Part shown: in pieces, positions 9,106 through 18,152 of the stretch | Position numbering within the stretch: the stretch's first letter is position 1 | Layout: each line of letters starts with the position of its first letter | Assembly (NCBI GenBank): GCA_913031625.1 | Contig: CAJWGB010000036.1 | Coordinates: 1 to 33,317, forward strand | Reading direction: 5' to 3' | Length of the DNA stretch: 33,317 nucleotides | Origin: an uncultured Planctomycetaceae bacterium | Lineage (GTDB): Bacteria; Planctomycetota; Planctomycetia; Planctomycetales; Planctomycetaceae | Notes under the pieces: model-generated | Told to the model about the DNA's origin: nothing | Database searches by the model: none | The model's input: only the letters and a program-made list of their open reading frames with translations | Translations under genes and position numbers: made by a program

Positions 9106-10377
9106 CTAAGCCGTTTTCCGCAGCCGATCGAGCGTTCCTGTCGAGTTCGAGTACTTGTCCTGTTCGACGCCGAAGTGCTGAATCAGAGTCAACAGGCAGT
9201 TTGCATGTGGTGGTTGTCTGGGATACGCCAGAAGTCTGCCCGTCTGCAGACCACTCTGCTTGCCGCCAGCCAGCAGCAGCGGCAGATTGCTGCCTGTATG
9301 TTGTCCACCGTGGCTGAGTCCGGAACCGAACATTAGCACGGAATGATCAAAGACACTGGTTCCGTCGTATTCCTTAAGTTGCTTCATTCGCTGAATGGCA
9401 TATCCGAACTGCGAGACGTACCAGGTGTTCGCCGTGTTGAATTCCTCTGCAAGGCGATTGTTCTTTTCAAAGTGAGACGACCAGTGGTAATCGGCCTTGA
9501 GTGACAGGAAGTCGTGGATCCGACGACTGCTTTCGAGCGCCATGATGCAGGAGGCAACTCGCGTCGCATCCGTCCAGAAGGCCAGAGCAACAAGGTCCAT
9601 CATGGTTTTCATTTTGGACGGGAAGTCGTCAAGCCTGATTACGTCGTTCTTCACCTGAGAGAGGTTTGGTCGAACGTGATCGGTCTGTTCGTGCTTCTCG
9701 ATGGCCAGTTCCACCTCCCGGACAGAATCAAGGTAGCTGGCAATGACCTGTTTGTCGGAACTGCTGGCCCGACGGAGCAGGGCTGAAGTCGGTTCTCGAA
9801 CTGCATCGAGGACGCTTCCCATTTCTCGACGCACGCCGGAATCACTCAGGCCGCGGAACAGTCGGTCAAACGCAAACTGGGCATTTCGTTCCACGAAGAG
9901 TGCTCGACCTTCATGGTCATAGGCGAGGCTGTTCAGAGTTGTTGAACGGACGTCGACGGGATCGGCTGACAGTTGGAACGATTTGAACTGCGTTGTCTGG
10001 CCGACGTGATCGGCAATCACCTGGTCAAAGGTCTGGCCGGGACTTCGATTTTGAACCCCTGTCATAAACAGCGGCATCGCACCATAGTGATCGCCCTTGG
10101 CCTGATTGCTCACGTTGGACAAGACAACGATGTCGTCTTTGAGAGACTCCAGCGGTTCAAGGTTGCGGGAGAGTGTGAAGTCCGTTTCGGTGCCCTGAGC
10201 TTCCCAGCCGGCGGGATCTATTCCGTTTCCTTTATGGAAGACACCCAGCCGCAGAGGGATCTTTCTTTGTTGATCATCGGCCATTGCCGCCTGCATGATC
10301 TCCAGGGCTGGCAGGGCCAGAGCAACACCAGCGCCCCGCAGCAGGCTGCGTCGTGGAATCAAATAGCTGTTCTTCAT
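9106..10377 (-). CDS. DUF1552 family exported protein
   Basis: The product is 423 residues, normal for this planctomycete/verrucomicrobial family. The N-terminus (YLIPRRSLLRGAGVALALPA) is a twin-arginine signal with hydrophobic core. The body shows family features such as LRLGVFHKGNGIDPAGWEAQ, FHKGNG and, near the end, LMFGSGLSHGGQHTGSNLPL and LLAGGK. These proteins look related to the alkaline-phosphatase/sulfatase fold, as DUF1501 is, but no enzymatic role is established. The start at 10377 lies only 11 bases after the stop of the DUF1592-type gene. This cytochrome-DUF1592 plus DUF1552 pair is a recurring planctomycete operon, so the two products probably act together in the periplasm. Function is unknown. 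Confidence 0.9.
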   Translation of the reverse strand: MKNSYLIPRRSLLRGAGVALALPALEIMQAAMADDQQRKIPLRLGVFHKGNGIDPAGWEAQGTETDFTLSRNLEPLESLKDDIVVLSNVSNQAKGDHYGAMPLFMTGVQNRSPGQTFDQVIADHVGQTTQFKSFQLSADPVDVRSTTLNSLAYDHEGRALFVERNAQFAFDRLFRGLSDSGVRREMGSVLDAVREPTSALLRRASSSDKQVIASYLDSVREVELAIEKHEQTDHVRPNLSQVKNDVIRLDDFPSKMKTMMDLVALAFWTDATRVASCIMALESSRRIHDFLSLKADYHWSSHFEKNNRLAEEFNTANTWYVSQFGYAIQRMKQLKEYDGTSVFDHSVLMFGSGLSHGGQHTGSNLPLLLAGGKQSGLQTGRLLAYPRQPPHANCLLTLIQHFGVEQDKYSNSTGTLDRLRKTA

Positions 10378-10388
10378 GGCTGATTCTC

Positions 10389-12701
10389 TTACTTATGCAG
10401 AAACGGAAAACTCAGGACCACTTCTTCCAGCAGGGCATTGAAGCGAAAGTCCTGCTTTTCAATTTGCTGTCGGATGAGGCGGATTGCCGGTCGATCGACT
10501 GGTTCAGTCTGGCGACCAAGAGCATACGCCAAAACGCGTCTCACAGCATTATCGATGATTTGGTCTTCGTAGTCAGACAAAAGCAGCTGCTTGAGCTCTT
10601 TCGGCGTTCGAAATGTGCTGCCGTTGGGCAGCTTGTAACCAACAGGCAGATCATCGGGCCCGGAAATCGTGATGATGCCGCTGGACTGATTCCCACCGTC
10701 ACCTTTGATTTCGGCCGTCAGTGTCCAGCCATCAGTTGGGGCTTCCTCCGGAAGCTTGAAGAACCACACGTTGTCCCGCATTGCTTCTCCGGTGAAACCA
10801 AAATGGTTGTCCACAATTTCGACCTCGCCGTTGGTCAGCCTGACCTTACGAATATCGAGTCGATGCGCACCCTTTGTGTAGTTGAAGTAGATCCGAGTCT
10901 CACCGGGGCTGGTCAGTGATTCTTTCAGCGGCCATGAATGATCGGCCCATGCACGCGGTGTTTCTTTCGGACTCCATGAGAGCTTCTCTCCTCCAGGCCC
11001 TGCCTGAGTGTTCGTTCTTGTAACGCCCAGTTGGTCATAGATCTCCAGACCGAATCCAATCGGGTCAATGTACTGATGGCACGAGGCGCATCCCTCCTGT
11101 GCCGAGTGTAGCTTCAGAATCTCGTTGTCTGTCAGATTGAGCTTCTGCTGCTTTGCCTTCTTTTGAGTTGCTTCGAGATCTGGCACATCGATCGGCGGTT
11201 CAAGGTGCTCCCCCAGAATGCGCTCCATGATCCACACACCACGACGAATCGGACTTGTCCGGTTGTCGGTTGATGTCAGGCTGAGCGTCGGGCCAAGTGT
11301 GACAAAGCCCCCTCGATTGCGGTCCTGAAGTTTCACAAGTCCCAGCGGAGCGTGTTTGTATTCGTAGTTGCCTTCCGCGATGGTGTGTGAGGCGTTTCTG
11401 TAGTGCACATTGACTGCCGTCAGAGCTTCCCCTTCGAATGAGTGAGGAGTTGTCCGCAATCGGTAAATCCCTGCCTGGTGCCTGTTGAGGAAAGCCCAGT
11501 CTGCATCGACCAGCTTCTGCAGTGGCTGCCGGAATCGAATCACACTATCAAAGAACAACAACGCTTCCTCGTATTGCGTTCGATAGAACCCAGCCATGCG
11601 ATCGCTGCGTTTGTTGACTGCGCTCTTCTGACGCAGTTGCTTGAAGTCGAACCATTCTCCTCCAAGATTTTCTGCGAGTGCAATTCGACGCGGATCAGCA
11701 AGCATCCGCTGAACCTGGCTGCGAAGGACCTCTGGTTTGTGTAGCTCGTTATTTTCTGCCAGCTCCTGCAGCTTTGAATCCGGCGGCGCGGACCACAGGA
11801 AATAGGAAAGTCGTACCGCCAACTCGTGGTCTGTGACAGGAACCGGATGTTCCTCACTGCGAGGCGACTCAAAACGAAACAGGAACGAAGGGGAAAGGAG
11901 TGTTGCCAGAAACGCAGAGCGAATCGCAGCGGCTGCTGCCTGAGTTTCCCGGCCACGATCGTAGACTTTGACCAGTGCCTCTCGTTCGGATCTGGTGAGT
12001 GGTCGGCGAAAGGCGGCCGTGGCAAATCGATCGATGATTTCAGCTGCCGCTGACCGCGAGAGATCTTCGGGCAGTTTTTCAGATCCGAACAAAGCAGTCC
12101 GAGCAGACTCACTGGCATCGACGCGAGACAGGATCAGAGAGAAACAACGCGCATAATTCTGAACATCAATCGATTCGCGGTTGAGAGTGTCAGCGTCATT
12201 AGAGAATCCGGACGCTCCTCGAACGCCTGTCGCAAAGAATTTTTCAATGACGGTGTCGGGAATCACGTGGAGTCGACTGTTCGTGACAGTTTCCCGAATG
12301 TCGATTCGGAGGATGTCTTCCAGTGTGTTCTGAAGTTCTTCCCGTGTCAGACGGCGTGGTCGTTGCGGGCCGGGCGACTGTACGCCTTCTGGCAGAACGA
12401 ATGTCCGCTCAAACCATGTCGCAAACTGTTTCCGCTCAGAGTCAGTCAGTTGGTCAGCGTCGGCGGGAGGCATCTTCCCGGCGGCAATCATTTTCTCCGC
12501 CTTCAGCCAGTGGTCGCGCACTGTATGCGGGTTGGTGGAGTTCACCAGGTCCGTGAGATTCATTCCGGCTGCGGGCTCATTGGAGCCGTGACAGTCGAGA
12601 CACCGACTGCGAATCAGTTCCTGAGTCTGCGCAAGGTCGGCGCGAGAGACTGAGAAGAGCAGCATCAGGAGAAAGGCAGGGATACGGATGGCTGGGCTCA
12701 C
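10389..12701 (-). CDS. Cytochrome c / DUF1587-DUF1595-DUF1592-DUF1588-DUF1585 protein with an extra inserted segment
   Basis: The product is 770 residues with an N-terminal signal peptide (IPAFLLMLLFSVSRADLA). A heme-binding CLDCH follows at 34-38, in a planctomycete-type cytochrome domain. DUF1587 (RPRRLTREELQNTLEDIL), DUF1595 (ATAAFRRPLTRSEREALVKV) and DUF1592 (LAVRLSYFLWSAPPDSKL to GGEWFDFKQL) come next. DUF1588 (TSPIRRGVWIMERILGE) contains a second CxxCH, CASCH, near 537, and DUF1585 closes the protein (RRVLAYALGRQTEPVD). Between DUF1588 (ends near YDQLGVTRT) and DUF1585 (begins near LPVGYKLPNGSTF) there are about 115 extra residues rich in Trp, Gly and beta-strand patterns. The two CxxCH motifs imply two c-type hemes and a periplasmic redox role. 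It is transcribed with the DUF1552 gene downstream. Confidence 0.9.
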   Translation of the reverse strand: MSPAIRIPAFLLMLLFSVSRADLAQTQELIRSRCLDCHGSNEPAAGMNLTDLVNSTNPHTVRDHWLKAEKMIAAGKMPPADADQLTDSERKQFATWFERTFVLPEGVQSPGPQRPRRLTREELQNTLEDILRIDIRETVTNSRLHVIPDTVIEKFFATGVRGASGFSNDADTLNRESIDVQNYARCFSLILSRVDASESARTALFGSEKLPEDLSRSAAAEIIDRFATAAFRRPLTRSEREALVKVYDRGRETQAAAAAIRSAFLATLLSPSFLFRFESPRSEEHPVPVTDHELAVRLSYFLWSAPPDSKLQELAENNELHKPEVLRSQVQRMLADPRRIALAENLGGEWFDFKQLRQKSAVNKRSDRMAGFYRTQYEEALLFFDSVIRFRQPLQKLVDADWAFLNRHQAGIYRLRTTPHSFEGEALTAVNVHYRNASHTIAEGNYEYKHAPLGLVKLQDRNRGGFVTLGPTLSLTSTDNRTSPIRRGVWIMERILGEHLEPPIDVPDLEATQKKAKQQKLNLTDNEILKLHSAQEGCASCHQYIDPIGFGLEIYDQLGVTRTNTQAGPGGEKLSWSPKETPRAWADHSWPLKESLTSPGETRIYFNYTKGAHRLDIRKVRLTNGEVEIVDNHFGFTGEAMRDNVWFFKLPEEAPTDGWTLTAEIKGDGGNQSSGIITISGPDDLPVGYKLPNGSTFRTPKELKQLLLSDYEDQIIDNAVRRVLAYALGRQTEPVDRPAIRLIRQQIEKQDFRFNALLEEVVLSFPFLHK

Positions 12702-12740
12702 GGCAGGAGTGGAGGAAGGTTCTCCAGCATACCGGAATCC

Positions 12741-12763
12741 GGATGCAGTCTAAAGCTGCATCC
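12741..12763 (-). terminator. Stem-loop between lpxI and the DUF1592-type gene
   Basis: GGATGCAG (12741-12748) and CTGCATCC (12756-12763) form a perfect eight-base-pair stem with a seven-base loop. It sits 23 bases after the lpxI stop and 40 bases before the next start on the minus strand. No T-run follows, so it may be a partial terminator or an mRNA processing or stability element that separates the lpx pair from the DUF1592/DUF1552 pair. Confidence 0.4.
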
Positions 12764-12786
12764 TGAGAGTTCATCCGTCCGTTGAA

Positions 12787-13716
12787 TCAGGCAGCGGCCT
12801 GCAATTCCAGTTCTTCGGCGTTGACAGCGACGATCGTGATCCCGAATTTGTCCGCCAGAGCGGCTACAGCTTCGGGCTCGATAATGATTGTCATGTCGGC
12901 TTCAATGGCAAGCACGCGTCCGCCGGATTCCTGCATGGTCTTAATGGTCTCAACACCGACCGTCGGGACGTCGAATCGCATGTCCTGTTGTGGCTTGGCC
13001 ACTTTCACAACCGTGAATCCACCTCGACGGCAGAGTTCTCCGGCACGACGGATACATTTGTCGGTGCCTTCGATCGCTTCGACTGCAATCACGGCCGTGT
13101 CATTGACTGCGACGGTCTGGCCGACATCCAGTCGTCCCATTTCACGTGCCAGTTCCCAGCCGAATCTGATGTCGCGCCATTGTGCAGCGCTCGGTTTGCG
13201 TGAGGTGAGGAAGCCGTGTTTCACGAGTAACTCCGGGGCGTATTCCAGGGCTGAGTCAAACTGAAAGCCGTCGCGTTCGAATTCGCGAATGACGGCCAGC
13301 AGAATTGTGTCGTCCTTCTTGTTCTTGCTGGCATAGCGAAACCACATATGAACGGTTCGCCAGTCCGGCATAAGCCGCACCCATCGAAACGGATGAAACA
13401 GCACGGTCTTTTCGATCTTTCCCGCCATGACTATTCGATTGACATCGGCTTTTCGAAAGAGGCGAATTGCTTTTCCAATGCGAGCCAGCGGCACAAGTCG
13501 AAAACTGTCACAGGAGTCGGCCAGTGCTTCGCTCGCCATGCCCTGCACACCGAGAGCGTGGACAGAATGTCCGGCCGCTCGGGCGGCATCCGCAAATTGA
13601 ATTGGAAACTGTCCTCCGCCCGCCAGCAGACCAAGCCGTCGCGGCGCAACATCGACCGCGCGGCGGATGCGATCTGCCGGGAACGGAAGAATATTATTTG
13701 GCTCGTCGTCAATCAT
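12787..13716 (-). CDS. lpxI: UDP-2,3-diacylglucosamine diphosphatase LpxI (DUF1009)
   Basis: LpxI hydrolyses UDP-2,3-diacylglucosamine to lipid X and UMP in lipid A synthesis, replacing LpxH in many bacteria. The product is 309 residues. The N-terminal Rossmann-like motif RLGLLAGGGQFPIQFADAAR starts near residue 27. The C-terminal DUF1009 domain shows AREMGRLDVGQTVAVNDTAV, VEAIEGTDKCIRRAGELCRR and FDVPTVGVETIKTMQESGG, all characteristic. The first 26 residues are a short extension before the conserved domain. It begins 11 bases after lpxD stops, so both are probably in one operon, and both serve the same pathway. The neighbour strongly supports the call. Confidence 0.93.
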   Translation of the reverse strand: MIDDEPNNILPFPADRIRRAVDVAPRRLGLLAGGGQFPIQFADAARAAGHSVHALGVQGMASEALADSCDSFRLVPLARIGKAIRLFRKADVNRIVMAGKIEKTVLFHPFRWVRLMPDWRTVHMWFRYASKNKKDDTILLAVIREFERDGFQFDSALEYAPELLVKHGFLTSRKPSAAQWRDIRFGWELAREMGRLDVGQTVAVNDTAVIAVEAIEGTDKCIRRAGELCRRGGFTVVKVAKPQQDMRFDVPTVGVETIKTMQESGGRVLAIEADMTIIIEPEAVAALADKFGITIVAVNAEELELQAAA

Positions 13717-13727
13717 GTCGCGAAGGA

Positions 13728-14831
13728 TCAGGCCGCGTCTCTGGTGCCGGATGAGTCTGAGGAATTCAACTGGTCCAGTTGCTCCTGCATGCCGCTGATC
13801 TGCTTCTGCAGTTCTTTGACTGTGTCACGCAGATCCGGCAGTCGTTTCAGGGCCATTTGTTCCCGCGCATGCTCCGCAGCGTCTCTCGCGGGGATGCCAA
13901 GGTATGCCCGGCCGCCCTGCATGTCTCGATGTACGCCCGTCTTGGCGCCGATGATGGCATGATCGCCCAGATGGACATGGTCTGCGATGCCCGCCTGGCC
14001 GGCGCAGACAACGTATTCACCCGTGGTGACTGATCCTGCGAGACCGGTTTGTGAGATCAACAGGTTGTGTTTCCCGATGCGACAGTTGTGGGCAATCATC
14101 ACCTGACCGTCGATCCGCGTGCCGCTGTCAATTGTCGTGTCTCCCGCCTTGCCACGGTCCACTATTGTGCAGCTGCCGATGTGAACGTCGTCTCCAATGC
14201 GAACGCGACCGACATGTGGGAGTCGGACGTGGTGACCGTTTTCCTGCCGGTACCCAAATCCGATGCCTCCAATGACGCAGCCCGCGTGGAGTTCGCAGTG
14301 ACTTCCGATCTCCACGTCCGGATAGATTACGGCGTTGGCATCGATCGTGGTTTCGTCCCCGATCACAGTGCCTGCTCCAATCACAGTCCCGGGACCGATG
14401 TCACAGAATTCGCCGATCACCACATCGCGTTCAATGACCGCCATGGGATGCACGTTCGTTCGCGCGCCAACCGTGGCCGTTGGATGCACCACAGCATGCG
14501 GTGAGACTCCAACGTTCGCTCGTGGACGCGGCGGGCGAATATGTTCTGCAATCGTGAGGAACCCGACCTCCGGATGTTGCACAAAGATCAGTGTTCGGCC
14601 TGGCCATGAATCTGATTGATCACCGGCTTCTGTCGGGACGATCACAATCCCTGCCCGCGACTGAGAGATTCGGGAAATCTCTTTGAGGGAGCCGACAAAG
14701 GCCAGCTCGTCCGGCTCTGCGTCTTCGATCAGATTGACCCAGCCGACTGTGACTTCCGGGTCTCCGACAAGAGTGCCGTTCAGCATTTCGGCAATCTGCC
14801 CTGCCGTCACTCGGTTTGAATTCGCTGTCAT
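13728..14831 (-). CDS. lpxD: UDP-3-O-acylglucosamine N-acyltransferase LpxD
   Basis: LpxD transfers the second 3-hydroxyacyl chain from acyl-ACP onto UDP-3-O-acylglucosamine in the cytoplasm. The product is 367 residues. An N-terminal uridine-binding domain (to about residue 105) is followed by left-handed beta-helix hexapeptide repeats (VHPMAVIERDVVIGEFCDIG and onward). The conserved block GGIGFGYRQENGHHVRLPHV is present. The catalytic His is expected in MIAHNCRIG. The C-terminus (residues about 325-355) is a coiled-coil-like helix rich in Leu, Gln and Glu, followed by a Ser-rich tail. It is the first gene of a minus-strand run with lpxI right behind it, divergent from metX. Confidence 0.95.
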   Translation of the reverse strand: MTANSNRVTAGQIAEMLNGTLVGDPEVTVGWVNLIEDAEPDELAFVGSLKEISRISQSRAGIVIVPTEAGDQSDSWPGRTLIFVQHPEVGFLTIAEHIRPPRPRANVGVSPHAVVHPTATVGARTNVHPMAVIERDVVIGEFCDIGPGTVIGAGTVIGDETTIDANAVIYPDVEIGSHCELHAGCVIGGIGFGYRQENGHHVRLPHVGRVRIGDDVHIGSCTIVDRGKAGDTTIDSGTRIDGQVMIAHNCRIGKHNLLISQTGLAGSVTTGEYVVCAGQAGIADHVHLGDHAIIGAKTGVHRDMQGGRAYLGIPARDAAEHAREQMALKRLPDLRDTVKELQKQISGMQEQLDQLNSSDSSGTRDAA

Positions 14832-15011
14832 GACATGCCTCCCTGCCTTCGGATCCCGCGATTCCGTTCAGTTCACATCCTTGCTGTCCCGGATTAAGCG
14901 CACAATTGAGTGACTGCCGCCGGGCGTACCCTGCAGTTTATCTGGAATTCAAAACTCGCTGCAATACGGGTCCTCAGAGGCGTCCGGCCGCGAAAAATGC
15001 TGGATTCGGGC

Positions 15012-15017
15012 TATAAT
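15012..15017 (+). promoter_or_regulatory. Candidate -10 element for metX
   Basis: A consensus TATAAT lies 93 bases before the metX start in the 278-base divergent region with lpxD. The -35 position (about 14989-14994, CGCGAA) is not consensus, so only the -10 is supported. I saw no SAM riboswitch-like core in the leader. Confidence 0.35.
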
Positions 15018-15109
15018 TCTCGCCCACCTCACGACGGGAGTGCCGACTCCTGCCTTTCCGGAAGCCACTGAACAGGGCTACGGCGATTTCTCGCCGCTGC
15101 CGACCAAGC

Positions 15110-16243
15110 ATGACCGAATACGTCAAAACATTAGAAACCACACTCTTTGAAGAGAGTCCGCTGACTCTGCAGTGTGGCGCCACATTGAGTCCTGTGACTG
15201 TGGCGTACGAGACATACGGGGAGCTCAACGAACAACGAGACAACGCTGTCTTTGTCTGTCATGCCCTGACCGGAGACGCCCACGCCGCAGGTCGACACGG
15301 TCCCGACGACACAAAAGGCGGCTGGTGGGAAGGCTTTATTGGTCCCGGCAAAGGGGTCGATACCAATCGCTATTTTGTCATCTGTGCCAATGTTCTGGGA
15401 GGATGTCAGGGGACCACAGGACCTGGCAGCATTAATCCGGCAACCGGCCAGCGATTCTGTCTTGATTTTCCGTTCCTGACCGTCTCCGACATTGTCAGTG
15501 TTCATTCAGAGTTGGTTCGCTCATTGGGTGTCGATCGCCTGCTTGCTGTGGTGGGTGGCAGTCTTGGTGGTATGCAGGTTCTCGACTGGGCAGTCCGGTT
15601 TCCCAATCAGATGAACGGCTGTGTCGTCCTTGCTTCGGCCACAAAGCTGGCGGCTCAGGGGATTGCATTCAACGCGGTTGGCCGCCGTGCCATTCATTCA
15701 GATCCCGGGTTTAACAACGGCGAATATTATGAAACCGACGGTCCCCGGTATGGACTCGCACTTGCTCGGATGGTGGCCCACATCACCTATCTCTCTGAGG
15801 ATTCGATTGAACTGAAGTTTGGGCGGCGGCTTCAGGACAGTGACCGGTTTGCGTTCGACATGGAGAAGGAAACCGAGTTCCAGATTGAGAGTTATCTGCA
15901 CTACCAGGGTAAACGCTTTGTGCAGCGTTTCGATGCCAACAGCTACCTGTATCTGACGCGCGCCATGGACTACTTTGATCTGGCTGAAGGGTATGAGACT
16001 CTTGCTGATGCTGTTCAGAACGTGCAGGCGCGATTTCTTGTGGCGTCGTATGACACGGACTGGCTGTTTCCGAGTTCCCAGAGTCGCGAACTGGTTTCCG
16101 CGTTGTTGCAAACCGGAAAGCACGCGTCCTTCCTTGAGCTTCCGTGCCCATTTGGGCATGACTCATTTTTGATCGACCTTGATCCGCTGACGGAACTGGT
16201 TGCACCTTTTCTTCAACAGACGCAGGCCGCTGGCCGAGCCTGA
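15110..16243 (+). CDS. metX: Homoserine O-acetyltransferase
   Basis: MetX acetylates (in some members succinylates) homoserine, entering methionine synthesis. The product is 377 residues, the family length, with the alpha/beta-hydrolase fold. The nucleophile Ser sits in GGSLGGMQVLDWA. The Asp of the triad is expected in ASYDTDWLFP and the His in FGHDSFLID near the C-terminus. The early motif LTGDAHAAG and the GPGKGVDTNRYFVICANVLG segment are typical of MetX. No metW or other methionine gene follows within the window; the next gene is convergent. Acyl donor specificity (acetyl versus succinyl) cannot be decided safely from sequence alone. Confidence 0.93.
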   Translation: MTEYVKTLETTLFEESPLTLQCGATLSPVTVAYETYGELNEQRDNAVFVCHALTGDAHAAGRHGPDDTKGGWWEGFIGPGKGVDTNRYFVICANVLGGCQGTTGPGSINPATGQRFCLDFPFLTVSDIVSVHSELVRSLGVDRLLAVVGGSLGGMQVLDWAVRFPNQMNGCVVLASATKLAAQGIAFNAVGRRAIHSDPGFNNGEYYETDGPRYGLALARMVAHITYLSEDSIELKFGRRLQDSDRFAFDMEKETEFQIESYLHYQGKRFVQRFDANSYLYLTRAMDYFDLAEGYETLADAVQNVQARFLVASYDTDWLFPSSQSRELVSALLQTGKHASFLELPCPFGHDSFLIDLDPLTELVAPFLQQTQAAGRA

Positions 16244-16562
16244 TGGGGCCGTTTCAAATCTCAGCAGCAGAAGGCCGTCAGGTCCGGGCTCTCTGACGCT
16301 GTGGGCGAGTGAAATGCTGCGGTTTCATACACCTGGTCGAGCGGCGGCAAGCCTGCCAATTGCTGGTTGGCATCCTCAACAGATATCCCGGTGCCTGAAG
16401 CATCTCATCTGAGTAATTCAGCCATCGTGGAACGTTGTCATATCCAGGCGTCGGTCAGGTCGCGGGTGCTCGCTGCAGTCGAGACGACCAGCCTGCCATT
16501 TTCCTCGGTCTGAAATCCGCAGCAGTCCGATAACAGATGTGAGTTGCTCCGCAATCGTTGAT
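16244..16562. other. Convergent intergenic region with no confident feature
   Basis: About 320 bases separate the metX stop from the TPR gene stop. Short open frames exist on both strands, including one on the minus strand overlapping the TPR 3' end, but none has a good start, binding site or recognisable product. I see no strong T-tailed hairpin, although a terminator would be expected here. Confidence 0.4.
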
Positions 16563-18152
16563 CTACTCTTCTTCAGGGTCAGGATTAGCCAGAGCGGCGG
16601 CCTTGGCACGATATTTTTTAGCCAGACTTGGCTCTCCCGTCTTCTCGTAGATCGTCGCAAATTTGACGTAGACGGGGCGTTTGTCGGGGATTGTCTTGAT
16701 GGCTTCGTCGAAGTCGGTCAGAGCACTCTCCCAGTCTTCCTGCAGGAAGTAGATGGTGCCTCGTGTGTCTTTGAAGTTGGCCGAATTAGGCTGGAGTTCA
16801 ATTGCCTTTTGGACCAGTTCCATTGCCAGGTCAAACTTCGGTTCTTCTGCATGAGCCAGCAGCCATGCGAGGTTATTCATGACGACTGCCATGTCGTCTC
16901 GAATTCTAAGCGCCCGATTGAAGTGGCGGATTGCCAGTTCCTGATTTCCTTCCAGCCAGTACAGGTTGCCCATTGCAAGGTGCGCCAGAGCAGGCTCCTT
17001 GCCGTCAATGATGACTGACTCAAGGACATCCCGCAAAGTGCCGTTGCCGGACACGTTGGCCTGTGCGTAACCCATGAGCCGGTTCAGGGCGAGTCCGTTA
17101 TTAGGGTTGTATTCCAGAGCGACCCGAATCCTGGTAAGCAGGTCACTGATCGACGGCGGGTTCTCAGTATCTGCCAGCATGAATTCATGCACTGTCATTG
17201 TCAGGTTTGACAGATACTTGTTGAAGGTGTCGCGGCTCTCTTCGTGCCGTTCCGCCCCTTCTCTGAGGACACGTTCGGCTTCACCGTATTCTCCGAGGTA
17301 TGACAGCACACGTGCGTAGTCGATCCTGATCTTTTGGTTGTTCTGGTCCTGAGCCAGCTCATTGGACAGGTAACCCCTCGCTTTCAGAAAGTAGGTGCGG
17401 TGCTCTGCCTTCTGCAGTGCAAACAGGAGTTCACCCACGATTGAGTAGAGTTGTTCGTACTCTTCCGATGCGCGTTTCAGATACTCGACAGCCTTTTCCC
17501 GGTCGCGGACTGAAACGTAGTAGCGCCCCCATGCCATTTCGACTTCCGGAAGAGTGTCGTTGCGGGCGGCGTTCAGGTGGAAGAGCAACCGGTCTTTCTC
17601 TTCCTTTGAGCTGTTGACGTTAATCGATTCAGCAAGAATCATCGCCAGTCGGCGGTGGGCATCCGGATGTCCCTGACCCTGGTCTTTGGTCCCATACGGG
17701 GCAAGCAGTTGATAAAGCGCTTCTGCTCTTCCAACGTCGTTGCGTTCGTCATAAACCCGTGCCAGTTCCAAACGCGCGTCGTTTCGACGCGCGGGCGACT
17801 CTTCCATGACACGCTGAAGGAGCATGATCGCCTTGTCATGTTCTTTCTTACTGATTGCACTCTTCGCCGCCTTCCAGTAGTTGCCGGCGTTTTCGTCGGT
17901 GCACGCATTAACCGCACCTGCGATCACGACTGCAGTGATGCCGACGATGATTGCCGGAATGCCCAGCCAGAAGTTACGACCTCGACGAAGACTCCATGAA
18001 TCCATGAACAGCTCAAACGGCCACTTCACCCATGCGAGGTAGAAGTCGAGTTTCAGCATGTTGGGCCATCGCCATTCCTGCCACCAGTGTCGTACGGGGC
18101 GGGTGAGGCGGCGGTAGTAGCGGTGAATTCCTTTTGCGGCTTTGAGGAACAC
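16563..18152 (-). CDS. Membrane-anchored tetratricopeptide-repeat protein of the exosortase locus
   Basis: The product is 529 residues. The first 60 are rich in Arg and Trp and probably cytoplasmic. One transmembrane helix follows (LGIPAIIVGITAVVIAGAVN, about 64-83). The rest looks like TPR repeats, for example AIMLLQRVMEESPARRNDAR, AHLAMGNLYWLEGNQELAIR, FNRALRIRDDMAVVMNNLAW and TRGTIYFLQEDWESALTDFD. It ends in an acidic tail. The start is a GTG whose first base is the last base of the exosortase TAG stop, so translation is probably coupled. TPR proteins recur at exosortase and exopolysaccharide loci as assembly or scaffold factors; that role is inferred here. The call of a TPR protein is firm, its partner is not known. 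Confidence 0.85.
   Translation of the reverse strand: MFLKAAKGIHRYYRRLTRPVRHWWQEWRWPNMLKLDFYLAWVKWPFELFMDSWSLRRGRNFWLGIPAIIVGITAVVIAGAVNACTDENAGNYWKAAKSAISKKEHDKAIMLLQRVMEESPARRNDARLELARVYDERNDVGRAEALYQLLAPYGTKDQGQGHPDAHRRLAMILAESINVNSSKEEKDRLLFHLNAARNDTLPEVEMAWGRYYVSVRDREKAVEYLKRASEEYEQLYSIVGELLFALQKAEHRTYFLKARGYLSNELAQDQNNQKIRIDYARVLSYLGEYGEAERVLREGAERHEESRDTFNKYLSNLTMTVHEFMLADTENPPSISDLLTRIRVALEYNPNNGLALNRLMGYAQANVSGNGTLRDVLESVIIDGKEPALAHLAMGNLYWLEGNQELAIRHFNRALRIRDDMAVVMNNLAWLLAHAEEPKFDLAMELVQKAIELQPNSANFKDTRGTIYFLQEDWESALTDFDEAIKTIPDKRPVYVKFATIYEKTGEPSLAKKYRAKAAALANPDPEEE

Noticed and set aside
16418-16660. 80-residue minus-strand open frame overlapping the TPR gene end
   Set aside because: It overlaps a well-supported gene by about 100 bases, has no binding site and no recognisable product.
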